Source: Fimenecus sp051881455 | Lineage (GTDB): Bacteria > Bacillota > Clostridia > Oscillospirales > Acutalibacteraceae | Assembly: GCA_051881455.1 (NCBI GenBank) | Contig: JBJEPX010000033.1 | Location: forward strand, 1-11,569 | Reading direction: 5' to 3' | Length of the DNA: 11,569 nucleotides | Shown here: one piece after another, positions 5,996 through 11,569 of the stretch | How the letters are laid out: each line of letters opens with the position of its first letter | Numbering within the stretch: position 1 is the stretch's first letter | Notes under the pieces: model-generated | The model's database searches: none | Told to the model about the DNA's origin: nothing | The model's input: the letters and a program-made list of their open reading frames with translations, nothing else | Position numbers and translations under genes: made by a program

Positions 5996-6670
5996 ATGGA
6001 AGACTTTACAAAAAATGTAACAAGCTTTGATGACCATCCGTTAGTGGCGCATAAGGTTACGCATCTTTGTGACATCAATACAGGTTCAAAGGAATTTTGC
6101 GAAATTGTGGATGAACTGACAATGCTTATGGGCTATGAGGCGTTAAAGGATTTGAAAACAAAAAATGTACCTATTCAGGCTCCTCTTGCGGATTTTGATT
6201 CTCCCGTGCTTGCGGAGGATTTCACAATCGTACCTATTCTCCGCGCAGGTCTCGGTATGGTAGATGGGCTTCGCCGCCTTTCTCCCACGGCAAAGGTAGG
6301 GCATATCGGTCTTTACCGTGACCAGGAAACCTTAAAACCGGTTACATATTATTATAAAATGCCCGTAGATATCACCGAAGGTCCCGTTATCATCGTTGAC
6401 CCTGCTCTTGCAACAGGCGGCAGTGTGGATGCTTCTATTGAATACCTCAAAAAAGAGGGTTGCACAAATATAAAGGTAATGTGCATTTTTGCATCGGATG
6501 TCGGCGTAAAGCTTTTATATGAAAAGCACCCCGATGTGAAGATTTATGCCGCAAAATATATACCCGGCGGACTTAATAAGGACGGTTATATCGTTACAGC
6601 CGCAGGCGATGCGGGCGACCGCGTTTGCGGAACCTGCAGTTATAAGCCCGCAAGGCAGGCAAAACCCTGA
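5996..6670 (+). CDS. upp: Uracil phosphoribosyltransferase
   Basis: This cytosolic enzyme joins uracil and PRPP to give UMP and pyrophosphate, the main uracil-salvage step. The 224-residue protein has the PRPP motif VIIVDPALATGGS (131-143), the conserved VPILRAGLGMVDG (79-91) and the uracil-binding end GYIVTAAGDAGDRVCGT (197-213). The GDAGDR core is intact, but the phrase reads TAAGDAGDR where many Upp proteins have PGLGDAGDR. About 12 polar, basic residues (SYKPARQAKP) extend beyond the usual end near residue 210. GAGGGA at 5985-5990 supports ATG 5996. The gene is divergent from pyrR and followed by its own terminator, so it is a single-gene unit. No PyrR site is visible in its short leader. 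Confidence 0.93.
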   Translation: MEDFTKNVTSFDDHPLVAHKVTHLCDINTGSKEFCEIVDELTMLMGYEALKDLKTKNVPIQAPLADFDSPVLAEDFTIVPILRAGLGMVDGLRRLSPTAKVGHIGLYRDQETLKPVTYYYKMPVDITEGPVIIVDPALATGGSVDASIEYLKKEGCTNIKVMCIFASDVGVKLLYEKHPDVKIYAAKYIPGGLNKDGYIVTAAGDAGDRVCGTCSYKPARQAKP

Positions 6671-6691
6671 GTAAAGAACAGTAAATTAAAC

Positions 6692-6745
6692 AAAGCAGCA
6701 AGCAAACTAAAAAACAGTTTGTTTGTTGCTTTCTTTTTAATTTTT
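6692..6745 (+). terminator. Rho-independent terminator of upp
   Basis: An imperfect stem with arms 6692-6708 (AAAGCA...CAAACT) and about 6715-6732 (AGTTTG...TGCTTT) encloses an A-rich loop, followed by TCTTTTTAATTTTT. It lies about 20 bases after the upp stop. Confidence 0.75.
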
Positions 6746-6812
6746 GAAAACCATAGATGGATAGCGTTTTTTGTGTTATCATTTAGATGATAAATATTTT
6801 CGGAGGTGCCGT

Positions 6813-7679
6813 ATGATAAATTCCATACAAAACGAATATTTGCGTGTTTCGGTAAAAGATTTCGGCGCAGTGCTTTGCGGAGTGCAAAGCGTAAAAACAG
6901 GGCACGAGTTTTTGTGGCAGGGCAATCCCCAGGTGTGGAACGGGCAATCCCCCGTACTGTTTCCCATTATCGGCAAATTATTAGATGATAAATGCCGTAT
7001 AGGCGGTAGTGAGTATGAAATTATCCGCCACGGAATTGCGCGGCATAGGGATTTTACCTGCATTGAGGCATCGGAGAATTCACTCACATTTTTACAAAAA
7101 AGTGATGAGCAGACAAAAATTAACTATCCGTACGATTATGAATTGTATATGCAATTCAGTATAGATGAAAATTGTCTGACAGTCACACACAGCGTAAAAA
7201 ATCCAAATAAGGAAACAATGTATTTTTCACTGGGCGCCCATCCTGCCTTTAATTGCGCGATGGGAGATACGCTCATTTTTGATGAAAGCGAAACGCTTTG
7301 GAGCGAACGCATAGACCACGATTCTCTTTTGACGGAAGAACGGGATTTGATTTTGGAAAACAGCGATACCCTGACTCTCACAGAGCATCTGTTTGACAAG
7401 GACGCGCTGATTTTTTCCGGCATCCGTTCAAAAGGCGTTACGCTTAATTGCCGACATGCGCAAACAAAGATGCACTTCACTTTCGGCGATGTACCGTTTT
7501 TGGCAATCTGGGCAAAGCCCGCCGCGCCGTATGTGTGCATTGAACCATGGCACGGCATTAACGACGGTTACCGAAAAACTGCGGATTTTTCCCAAAAACG
7601 CGGAATTGTTTCATTGCCGTCCGGCGAAACTTTCAGTTTTTCGTGGCAGGCAGAGTTTTTTGAAAATGTTCATGAATAA
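6813..7679 (+). CDS. Aldose 1-epimerase family protein (LacX-like)
   Basis: A 288-residue galactose-mutarotase-fold protein of the LacX/YeaD-like branch, which interconverts alpha and beta anomers of sugars or sugar phosphates in the cytosol. Expected catalytic positions are seen: H73 in RHGIAR (72-77), H143 in SLGAHPAFN (139-147) and E244 in CIEPWHGIND (242-251). The N-terminus has NEYLRVSVKDFGAVL (7-21), and FLWQGNPQVWNGQSPVLFPIIG (33-54) is the standard substrate-side loop. ATG 6813 is preceded by CGGAGGTG at 6801-6808, which is decisive over an upstream in-frame start at 6771. It follows the upp terminator and is a separate unit. I see no convincing promoter hexamers. Its neighbours do not point to a sugar, so the substrate is open. 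Confidence 0.88.
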   Translation: MINSIQNEYLRVSVKDFGAVLCGVQSVKTGHEFLWQGNPQVWNGQSPVLFPIIGKLLDDKCRIGGSEYEIIRHGIARHRDFTCIEASENSLTFLQKSDEQTKINYPYDYELYMQFSIDENCLTVTHSVKNPNKETMYFSLGAHPAFNCAMGDTLIFDESETLWSERIDHDSLLTEERDLILENSDTLTLTEHLFDKDALIFSGIRSKGVTLNCRHAQTKMHFTFGDVPFLAIWAKPAAPYVCIEPWHGINDGYRKTADFSQKRGIVSLPSGETFSFSWQAEFFENVHE

Positions 7680-7820
7680 TATGCATATATCCACGCTTGA
7701 ATACGGCGCATTGCAGAACGGCAAAAGCAGTCGCGGCATATGTTCGGCTTCCGATTTGCAGTAGCTTTTTGCAAAACATCTGTATTTTTGTCGATTATTT
7801 TGTTTTTTTTGCAATCAACA
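7680..7820 (+). other. Intergenic stretch after the aldose epimerase, nothing firm
   Basis: This A/T-rich gap holds no gene I can support. A weak inverted repeat (TTGCAAAA at 7769-7776 and TTTTGCAA at 7807-7814, loop about 30 bases) sits beside T-runs and might act as a poor terminator for the epimerase gene. A 27-codon ORF at 7681-7764 lacks a ribosome binding site. Confidence 0.3.
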
Positions 7821-7849
7821 TTGAAAAGAAAACAGAATAATGTTATGCT
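7821..7849 (+). promoter_or_regulatory. Promoter of radC
   Basis: TTGAAA (7821-7826), 17 bases and TATGCT (7844-7849), with TGT before the -10. Predicted transcription begins near 7856, giving an unusually long leader of about 100 bases before radC. Confidence 0.5.
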
Positions 7850-7874
7850 TAGAGTATAAAAACGGATTTTTTTG

Positions 7875-7934
7875 AAGTGTATTTTGCACGGACACTTAAT
7901 AAGCAAAATGTGTACAGTCGCGAAAGTCGCGAAA
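7875..7934 (+). repeat. Inverted and tandem repeats in the radC leader
   Basis: Three small repeats nest here: AAGTGT (7875-7880) with ACACTT (7892-7897), ATTTTGC (7881-7887) with GCAAAAT (7903-7909), and two tandem copies of GTCGCGAAA (7917-7925 and 7926-7934). The hairpins are mutually exclusive in part. They lie between the predicted promoter and the radC start. Confidence 0.5.
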
Positions 7935-7955
7935 TTTCAAGCAGAGGGTAAGCTG

Positions 7956-8762
7956 ATGGCAGATAGAAAAACGCCGATTGGTTATGAGAGCAAAAACGGT
8001 ATTAAATACGGTGTTGACGGCAATATAATCAAAACAGTCGAACCCGTTAAGAAAAGCAGTAATAACAATAAAAACATTCATGATGGACACCGCCAAAGAC
8101 TTCGCGAACGCTTCCTGCGTGACGGACTTGAAGGCTTTGAAGACCACAATGTGCTTGAACTTTTGCTGTTTTACAGTATTCCCGTAAGAGATACAAATGA
8201 AGACGCCCACCGCCTAATCCGAGAATTCGGCTCACTTTCGGGAGTTTTCGATGCAAAATACGATGACATTTTAAAGGTGAAGGGCATCGGTGACAGAACA
8301 GCATTGCTTATTAAGCTTATTCCTGAACTTTTCCGCAGATATGAGGTTGATAAGCTGAATAAAGACACGGTAATGCTTAACAGCGCGGAGCTTGTCGCAA
8401 AGTATGTTTCAAAACATTTCAAGGGACTCACAGAGGAAAAGCTTTACGCCTTGTATCTTGATTCAAATTGCAGACTTTTGAGCTTTCAGCTTATAAGCAG
8501 CGGGGGAGTAAACTCGGCACCTATGAATAATCGTCTGATTGCGGAGTATGCATATTCCACAAACGCGGCAAGCGTTATTCTCGTGCATAATCATCCGTCG
8601 GGAATTTGTGCACCGTCCCGCAAGGATATTGACGCTACAATCGCCGTAGCAGATATAATGGAAGCAATAGGAATAAGACTGAGCGATCATATAATCATAG
8701 GAAACGGCGACGATTACTTCTCTTTCAGGCTCAGTCCCAAATGGAAGCATATTTTTAAATAA
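7956..8762 (+). CDS. radC: RadC family protein (JAMM/MPN+ metalloprotease-like domain)
   Basis: A 268-residue RadC-family protein. Residues 1-40 are polar and Asn/Lys/Ser-rich, an unusual flexible lead. HDGHRQRLRERFL (42-54) opens the helical part, VKGIGDRTA (108-116) is a helix-hairpin-helix turn, and the C-terminal JAB/MPN domain carries HNHPSG (211-216), S221 and D224. Together these give the H-x-H-x(10)-D zinc motif, complete here. The biochemical role of RadC proteins is unsettled: the old DNA-repair link is weak, and the fold suggests a metal-dependent peptidase or nuclease-like activity. ATG 7956 is chosen because AGAGGG lies at 7943-7948. In-frame starts at 7872 (TTG) and 7908 (ATG) have no ribosome binding site and would encode the leader repeats. 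The gene has its own promoter and ends 3 bases before a strong terminator. Confidence 0.88.
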   Translation: MADRKTPIGYESKNGIKYGVDGNIIKTVEPVKKSSNNNKNIHDGHRQRLRERFLRDGLEGFEDHNVLELLLFYSIPVRDTNEDAHRLIREFGSLSGVFDAKYDDILKVKGIGDRTALLIKLIPELFRRYEVDKLNKDTVMLNSAELVAKYVSKHFKGLTEEKLYALYLDSNCRLLSFQLISSGGVNSAPMNNRLIAEYAYSTNAASVILVHNHPSGICAPSRKDIDATIAVADIMEAIGIRLSDHIIIGNGDDYFSFRLSPKWKHIFK

Positions 8763-8800
8763 AAAAATCCCCGACTTCAAGCCGTCGGGGATTTGCTTTT
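8761..8800. terminator. Bidirectional terminator between radC and prs
   Basis: An 11-pair stem (8765-8775 with 8784-8794, core CCCCGAC/GTCGGGG) closes an 8-base loop. The minus-strand exit has seven T and the plus-strand exit has GCTTTTATTATTT. It can end both convergent genes, radC from the left and prs from the right. Confidence 0.93.
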
Positions 8801-8801
8801 A

Positions 8802-9971
8802 TTATTTGTAACCCTTTTTGCGGAGAATTGCATCAATTTTGTCAGCGGGATTAAGAAGCTTGCTGACCGATTTATCGTGGTTAAGGGTGTCAATAATGTA
8901 CGAAAGATATTTTGAAAGGTCAACCTCGCAGAACCACTCACGTTTTTTAAGTTCCGGGGTGCGGTAAACAAGGTTTGTGGTAAATACTCTGTCAAAAAGT
9001 CCGTCTCTGAACGCCTTGTCAAAGTTGTCGAGCCCGTTGCAGAAAAGACCGAAAGCTGAGAAAATAAACACTCTGTTTGCACCGAGAGATTTAAGCTTTG
9101 ATGCAACTTCCAGCATGGACTCTCCCGAAGAAATCATATCGTCAATAATCATAACATCCTTGCCCTCAACATTAGAGCCTAAGAAGGAGTGCTCAAGGAT
9201 GGGGTTTCTGCCGTCAACTATTCTTGAATAGTCGCGTCTTTTATAGAACATACCGAGGTCTAGGCTGAGCACATTTGAATAGTACATGCAGCGTGACATA
9301 CCGCCCTCATCGGGGGAGATAATCATTGTGTGCTCTTTGTCAAGCTTTAAGTCGTCAAAATGATTAACAAGAGCCTTAATCATCTGGTATGCAGGTGAAA
9401 CATTTTCAAAGCCGTGGAGGGGAATGGCGTTTTGAACGCGGGCATCATGTGCGTCAAAGGTAATAATATTGTCAACGCCCATATCAAGGCAAAGCTCCTG
9501 TAATGCAACTGCACAGTCAAGGGATTCTCTGGAAGAACGCTTGTGCTGTCTGCCCTCATAGAGCATGGGCATAATAACCGTAATTCTTTTTGCCTTGCCT
9601 CCGATAGCCGAAATAGCTCTTTTTAGGTTAGCGTAATGGTCATCGGGACTCATGGGAACGGTGTTACCGTACATTTTGTAAGTTACGCCGTGATTAAACG
9701 GGTCAATAAGAATGTAAATATCAAAACCTCTTACAGACTCGTGAAGAGAACATTTTCCTTCGCCGGTACCAAAACGGGGGAAAGAGGTGTTAAGAATATA
9801 TGTTTCGCGTTCATAGCCTGAAAAAGCGATTGTTGTTTTGTGCTCGCTTTCCTGCTGTGAACGCCATTTCACAAGATAACGGTCGATTTTTTCCGCCATT
9901 TCCTCACAGCCCGGTAAAGCGATAATACCGAGCGGTCCGTTAGGAATAGTGGTAATTTCTCTGTCTGCCAT
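8802..9971 (-). CDS. prs: Ribose-phosphate pyrophosphokinase (PRPP synthetase), divergent long form
   Basis: This enzyme makes PRPP from ribose 5-phosphate and ATP, the shared substrate of Upp, PyrR and nucleotide synthesis. The 389-residue protein is clearly longer than the usual 310-320. Order of motifs: an ATP-side region VIMPMLYEGRQHKRSSRES (132-150), FDAHD (172-176), ISPDEGGMSR (218-227), FYKRR (242-246) as the likely catalytic Lys/Arg strand, and the PRPP loop VMIIDDMISSGES (273-285). Each departs from the classical type: YARQD becomes YEGRQHKRSS, DLHA becomes DAHD, and VDDMIDTGGT becomes IDDMISSGES. Extra residues lie at the N-terminus and near 315-350. ATG 9971 follows GGAGGT; an in-frame start 8 codons upstream would include that site. 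It is transcribed alone and convergent with radC. The function call is firm, but regulation may differ from the classical enzyme. Confidence 0.9.
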   Translation of the reverse strand: MADREITTIPNGPLGIIALPGCEEMAEKIDRYLVKWRSQQESEHKTTIAFSGYERETYILNTSFPRFGTGEGKCSLHESVRGFDIYILIDPFNHGVTYKMYGNTVPMSPDDHYANLKRAISAIGGKAKRITVIMPMLYEGRQHKRSSRESLDCAVALQELCLDMGVDNIITFDAHDARVQNAIPLHGFENVSPAYQMIKALVNHFDDLKLDKEHTMIISPDEGGMSRCMYYSNVLSLDLGMFYKRRDYSRIVDGRNPILEHSFLGSNVEGKDVMIIDDMISSGESMLEVASKLKSLGANRVFIFSAFGLFCNGLDNFDKAFRDGLFDRVFTTNLVYRTPELKKREWFCEVDLSKYLSYIIDTLNHDKSVSKLLNPADKIDAILRKKGYK

Positions 9972-10011
9972 TTTTTTACCTCCGCATATAAGCAATTAAA
10001 CTACTATATAT

Positions 10012-10039
10012 ATTCTACTTATTTATTCGTCTTTTGCAA
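10012..10039 (-). promoter_or_regulatory. Possible promoter of prs
   Basis: On the minus strand TTGCAA (10034-10039) and TAGAAT (10012-10017) are 16 bases apart. The region is very A/T-rich, so other pairings (for example on TATATA further down) are possible. No PyrR-type hairpin or purine-operator-like site is seen in the short leader. Confidence 0.35.
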
Positions 10040-10064
10040 GGGAAAATCGACAAAAAAATTATTT

Positions 10065-11231
10065 TTAGTTAAAAGAGTGTTCAACCGTTATCACAGCAAA
10101 ATATCTTTCGTCTATTTTGCTCAAATTATCCTCAACTGTTTTGCTGATTTCTTCATTTGAAAGCTTGTTTTCGTACGGAACGGTCAAATCAAATATCAGA
10201 TTTGTATGTGTGGGACCGTCAACAACTCTGAAATCGTGAATTGACATATCTTCGGAAATGCCTTTAACTGTCTCCAAGGTCATTTTGCGAAGATTATTTA
10301 TTTTTTCATCATCAACAACAATGGGGTCAAGATGAATGGAAATAAGCATACCGAATTCGTTTGCAATATCTCTTTCAATCAGGTCGATAACATCGTGCGC
10401 CTCCATAATATCGGCGTTTGAAGGAATTTCGGCGTGCGCAGAAGCAAACTTTCGGTTGGGACCGTAATCGTGAATGATTAAATCATGAACTCCCACAATG
10501 TTATCATATGTAAGAATTTTGTTTTCAATGGCTTCAACGAGCTCTTTTTCGGGCGGTTTGCCTAAAAGCTCGCCAACGGTGTCTTTAAGGATGTTAATAC
10601 CGGTGAGAAGTATAAAACCTGCAACAAACACGCCTAAATATCCGTCTATATTGATTGTAGAGAATGCGGATACAATTACGGATATTGCCGCAACTGAGGT
10701 GGCAAGACAGTCGCTGAAACTGTCTTTCATAACAGCCATCATGGGAGCGGAATTTATCTTTTTGCCCAGCCTTCTGTTAAAAATACCAAGCCATAGCTTT
10801 GCCGCGATACTTGCAATAAGGATGCCGAGAGAAAGTCCGCTGAAAATTACGGGTTCGGGATGTATGATTTTGCTAATTGAACTTTTCATAAGCTCAACGC
10901 CCATGAGAAGCACGAAAAAAGCAACGGCAAGCGCCGATATGTATTCAATTCTGCCGTGCCCGTATGGGTGGCTTTTGTCGGCAGGTTTTGCCGAAACCTT
11001 AACACCGATAAGTGAAATAATGGAAGAACCGGCGTCCGAAAGGTTGTTAATAGCGTCCGCAGTAACAGAAATACTGCCGGAAACAATTCCGGCAATATAT
11101 TTTGAAACTGCAAGTAAAATATTAAGTATTATTCCCGTAACGCTGCCCAGCGTTCCGTAAGCGGCGCGCACACGGACATTGTTTATATTTTCGCTGTCCT
11201 TAACAAACAGCTTTACAAGCAAACGAGTCAA
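10065..11231 (-). CDS. Cation diffusion facilitator (CDF) family metal efflux transporter, possibly manganese type
   Basis: A 388-residue CDF protein: six membrane helices in residues 30-215, then a long cytosolic part with the ZT-dimer domain (about 225-300) and a further C-terminal domain of about 80 residues. It should export a divalent metal in exchange for protons. The metal site in TM2 reads N62-N-L-S-D66 and in TM5 D170-S-F-S-D174. This N-x3-D / D-x3-D set lacks the His of zinc-type CDFs and resembles manganese-type members, so Mn or Fe is inferred. SHPYGHGRIEY (87-97) is the family signature after TM2. Translation starts at TTG 11231: the next codons match the usual family start (RLLVKLFVKD), and GAGGGAGAG lies upstream inside the end of the regulator gene. 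The regulator gene ends 14 bases before, so the two form one operon. Confidence 0.9.
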   Translation of the reverse strand: MTRLLVKLFVKDSENINNVRVRAAYGTLGSVTGIILNILLAVSKYIAGIVSGSISVTADAINNLSDAGSSIISLIGVKVSAKPADKSHPYGHGRIEYISALAVAFFVLLMGVELMKSSISKIIHPEPVIFSGLSLGILIASIAAKLWLGIFNRRLGKKINSAPMMAVMKDSFSDCLATSVAAISVIVSAFSTINIDGYLGVFVAGFILLTGINILKDTVGELLGKPPEKELVEAIENKILTYDNIVGVHDLIIHDYGPNRKFASAHAEIPSNADIMEAHDVIDLIERDIANEFGMLISIHLDPIVVDDEKINNLRKMTLETVKGISEDMSIHDFRVVDGPTHTNLIFDLTVPYENKLSNEEISKTVEDNLSKIDERYFAVITVEHSFN

Positions 11232-11245
11232 TTTTCTTCTCTCCC

Positions 11246-11569
11246 TCAGGATTTCTTATCCATAATTCCCCAAACGCCTCTTGCGATAAGGCGAAGCCAC
11301 AATTCAGCCACCTGACGCGGCGTCCAGTCGTGATTTTCAATAATCCAACATCGAATAAGCCCGACTGAGCCGTATTTGCAGTATTCATATGTGAAGCTGT
11401 ATCTCTCGCTGTCCATTTCGGGATAAATCGACGAGAAAAGCTCAAAAACAGCGTCGTTCATAACCGTACCGATTCTATATACAAAATTTGCGTCTCCGTT
11501 TTCGCCGATAAGCATTACGAAAGCGTCAGCGTTTTCACTAATAAATACGCAGAATCTTTCAAGAATATC
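11246..11569 (-). CDS. TetR/AcrR-type regulator, C-terminal part (cut by window edge)
   Basis: The open frame enters from the right edge and ends with TGA at 11246-11248, so about 107 residues are seen and the DNA-binding helix-turn-helix is outside. The visible part is helical: ERFCVFISENADAFVMLIGENGD, then FVYRIGTV, then YEYCKYGSVGLIRCWIIEN and a WTPRQVAELWLRLIARGVWGI end. The pattern Y..YG..GLI..W...N...P...A is the mark of the TetR_C_7 (DhaS-like) ligand domain. By position it most likely controls the metal exporter behind it, though neither ligand nor operator is visible. A fusion or another helical regulator cannot be excluded without the N-terminus. Confidence 0.75.
   Translation of the reverse strand, partial: DILERFCVFISENADAFVMLIGENGDANFVYRIGTVMNDAVFELFSSIYPEMDSERYSFTYEYCKYGSVGLIRCWIIENHDWTPRQVAELWLRLIARGVWGIMDKKS

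Noticed and set aside
7681..7764. A 27-codon ORF after the aldose epimerase gene
   Set aside because: No ribosome binding site precedes its ATG, the composition is not distinctive and no family is recognisable. It begins one base after the epimerase stop by chance.
7769..7814. Inverted repeat TTGCAAAA / TTTTGCAA as a terminator
   Set aside because: The loop is about 30 bases, the stem is A/T-rich and no clean T-run directly follows the second arm, so it is only mentioned as a weak possibility.
1..11569. CRISPR array, tRNA, mobile element or integration site
   Set aside because: No regularly spaced repeats, cloverleaf-like segment, transposase motif or long terminal repeats were noticed anywhere in the window.

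Overview
The window reads as chromosomal DNA of a low-to-mid GC Firmicute of the class Clostridia, most likely a gut or rumen relative of Ruminococcaceae/Oscillospirales. This is inferred from the PyrR-type pyrimidine control, strong AGGAGG-like ribosome binding sites, TTGACA/TATAAT promoters that often carry a TGn extended -10, compact operons and the protein types. I see no tRNA, rRNA, CRISPR array, insertion sequence or phage gene. Every stretch between genes is under 300 bases.

Layout from left to right. (1) Positions 1-458 hold the start of a secreted protein with a cohesin-like fold, minus strand, cut by the left edge, with its own near-consensus promoter. (2) Positions 494-2149 are a two-gene minus-strand operon: an S24/S26 signal-peptidase-like protein followed by a nucleotidyltransferase of the NTP_transf_5 type, coupled by a TAATG overlap. 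(3) Positions 2146-3062 hold an EamA drug/metabolite transporter gene on the minus strand. (4) Positions 3066-5964 are a uracil-salvage block: uracil permease (uraA), a DUF523 protein of the TudS (thiouracil desulfidase) family and pyrR on the minus strand, with upp (uracil phosphoribosyltransferase) divergent on the plus strand. The leader of uraA carries a PyrR-binding hairpin and a competing terminator, so it looks like a complete PyrR attenuator. (5) Positions 6813-8794 are a LacX-type aldose 1-epimerase gene and a radC-family gene, plus strand. (6) Positions 8802-10039 hold a divergent PRPP synthetase gene (prs) on the minus strand, sharing a bidirectional terminator with radC. (7) Positions 10065-11569 hold a TetR-type regulator (cut by the right edge) and a cation diffusion facilitator in one minus-strand operon.

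The genes of blocks 4 and 6 fit one pathway. Prs makes PRPP, UraA imports uracil, Upp joins uracil and PRPP to give UMP, and PyrR senses UMP and shuts the uraA leader. The DUF523 gene sits one base behind pyrR. Because characterised members of this family remove sulfur from thiouracil to give uracil, it may feed recovered uracil into the same route. That link is the most interesting hypothesis in the window. The orphan S26-peptidase/nucleotidyltransferase pair is the second point of interest, because these families recur near peptide-modification loci.
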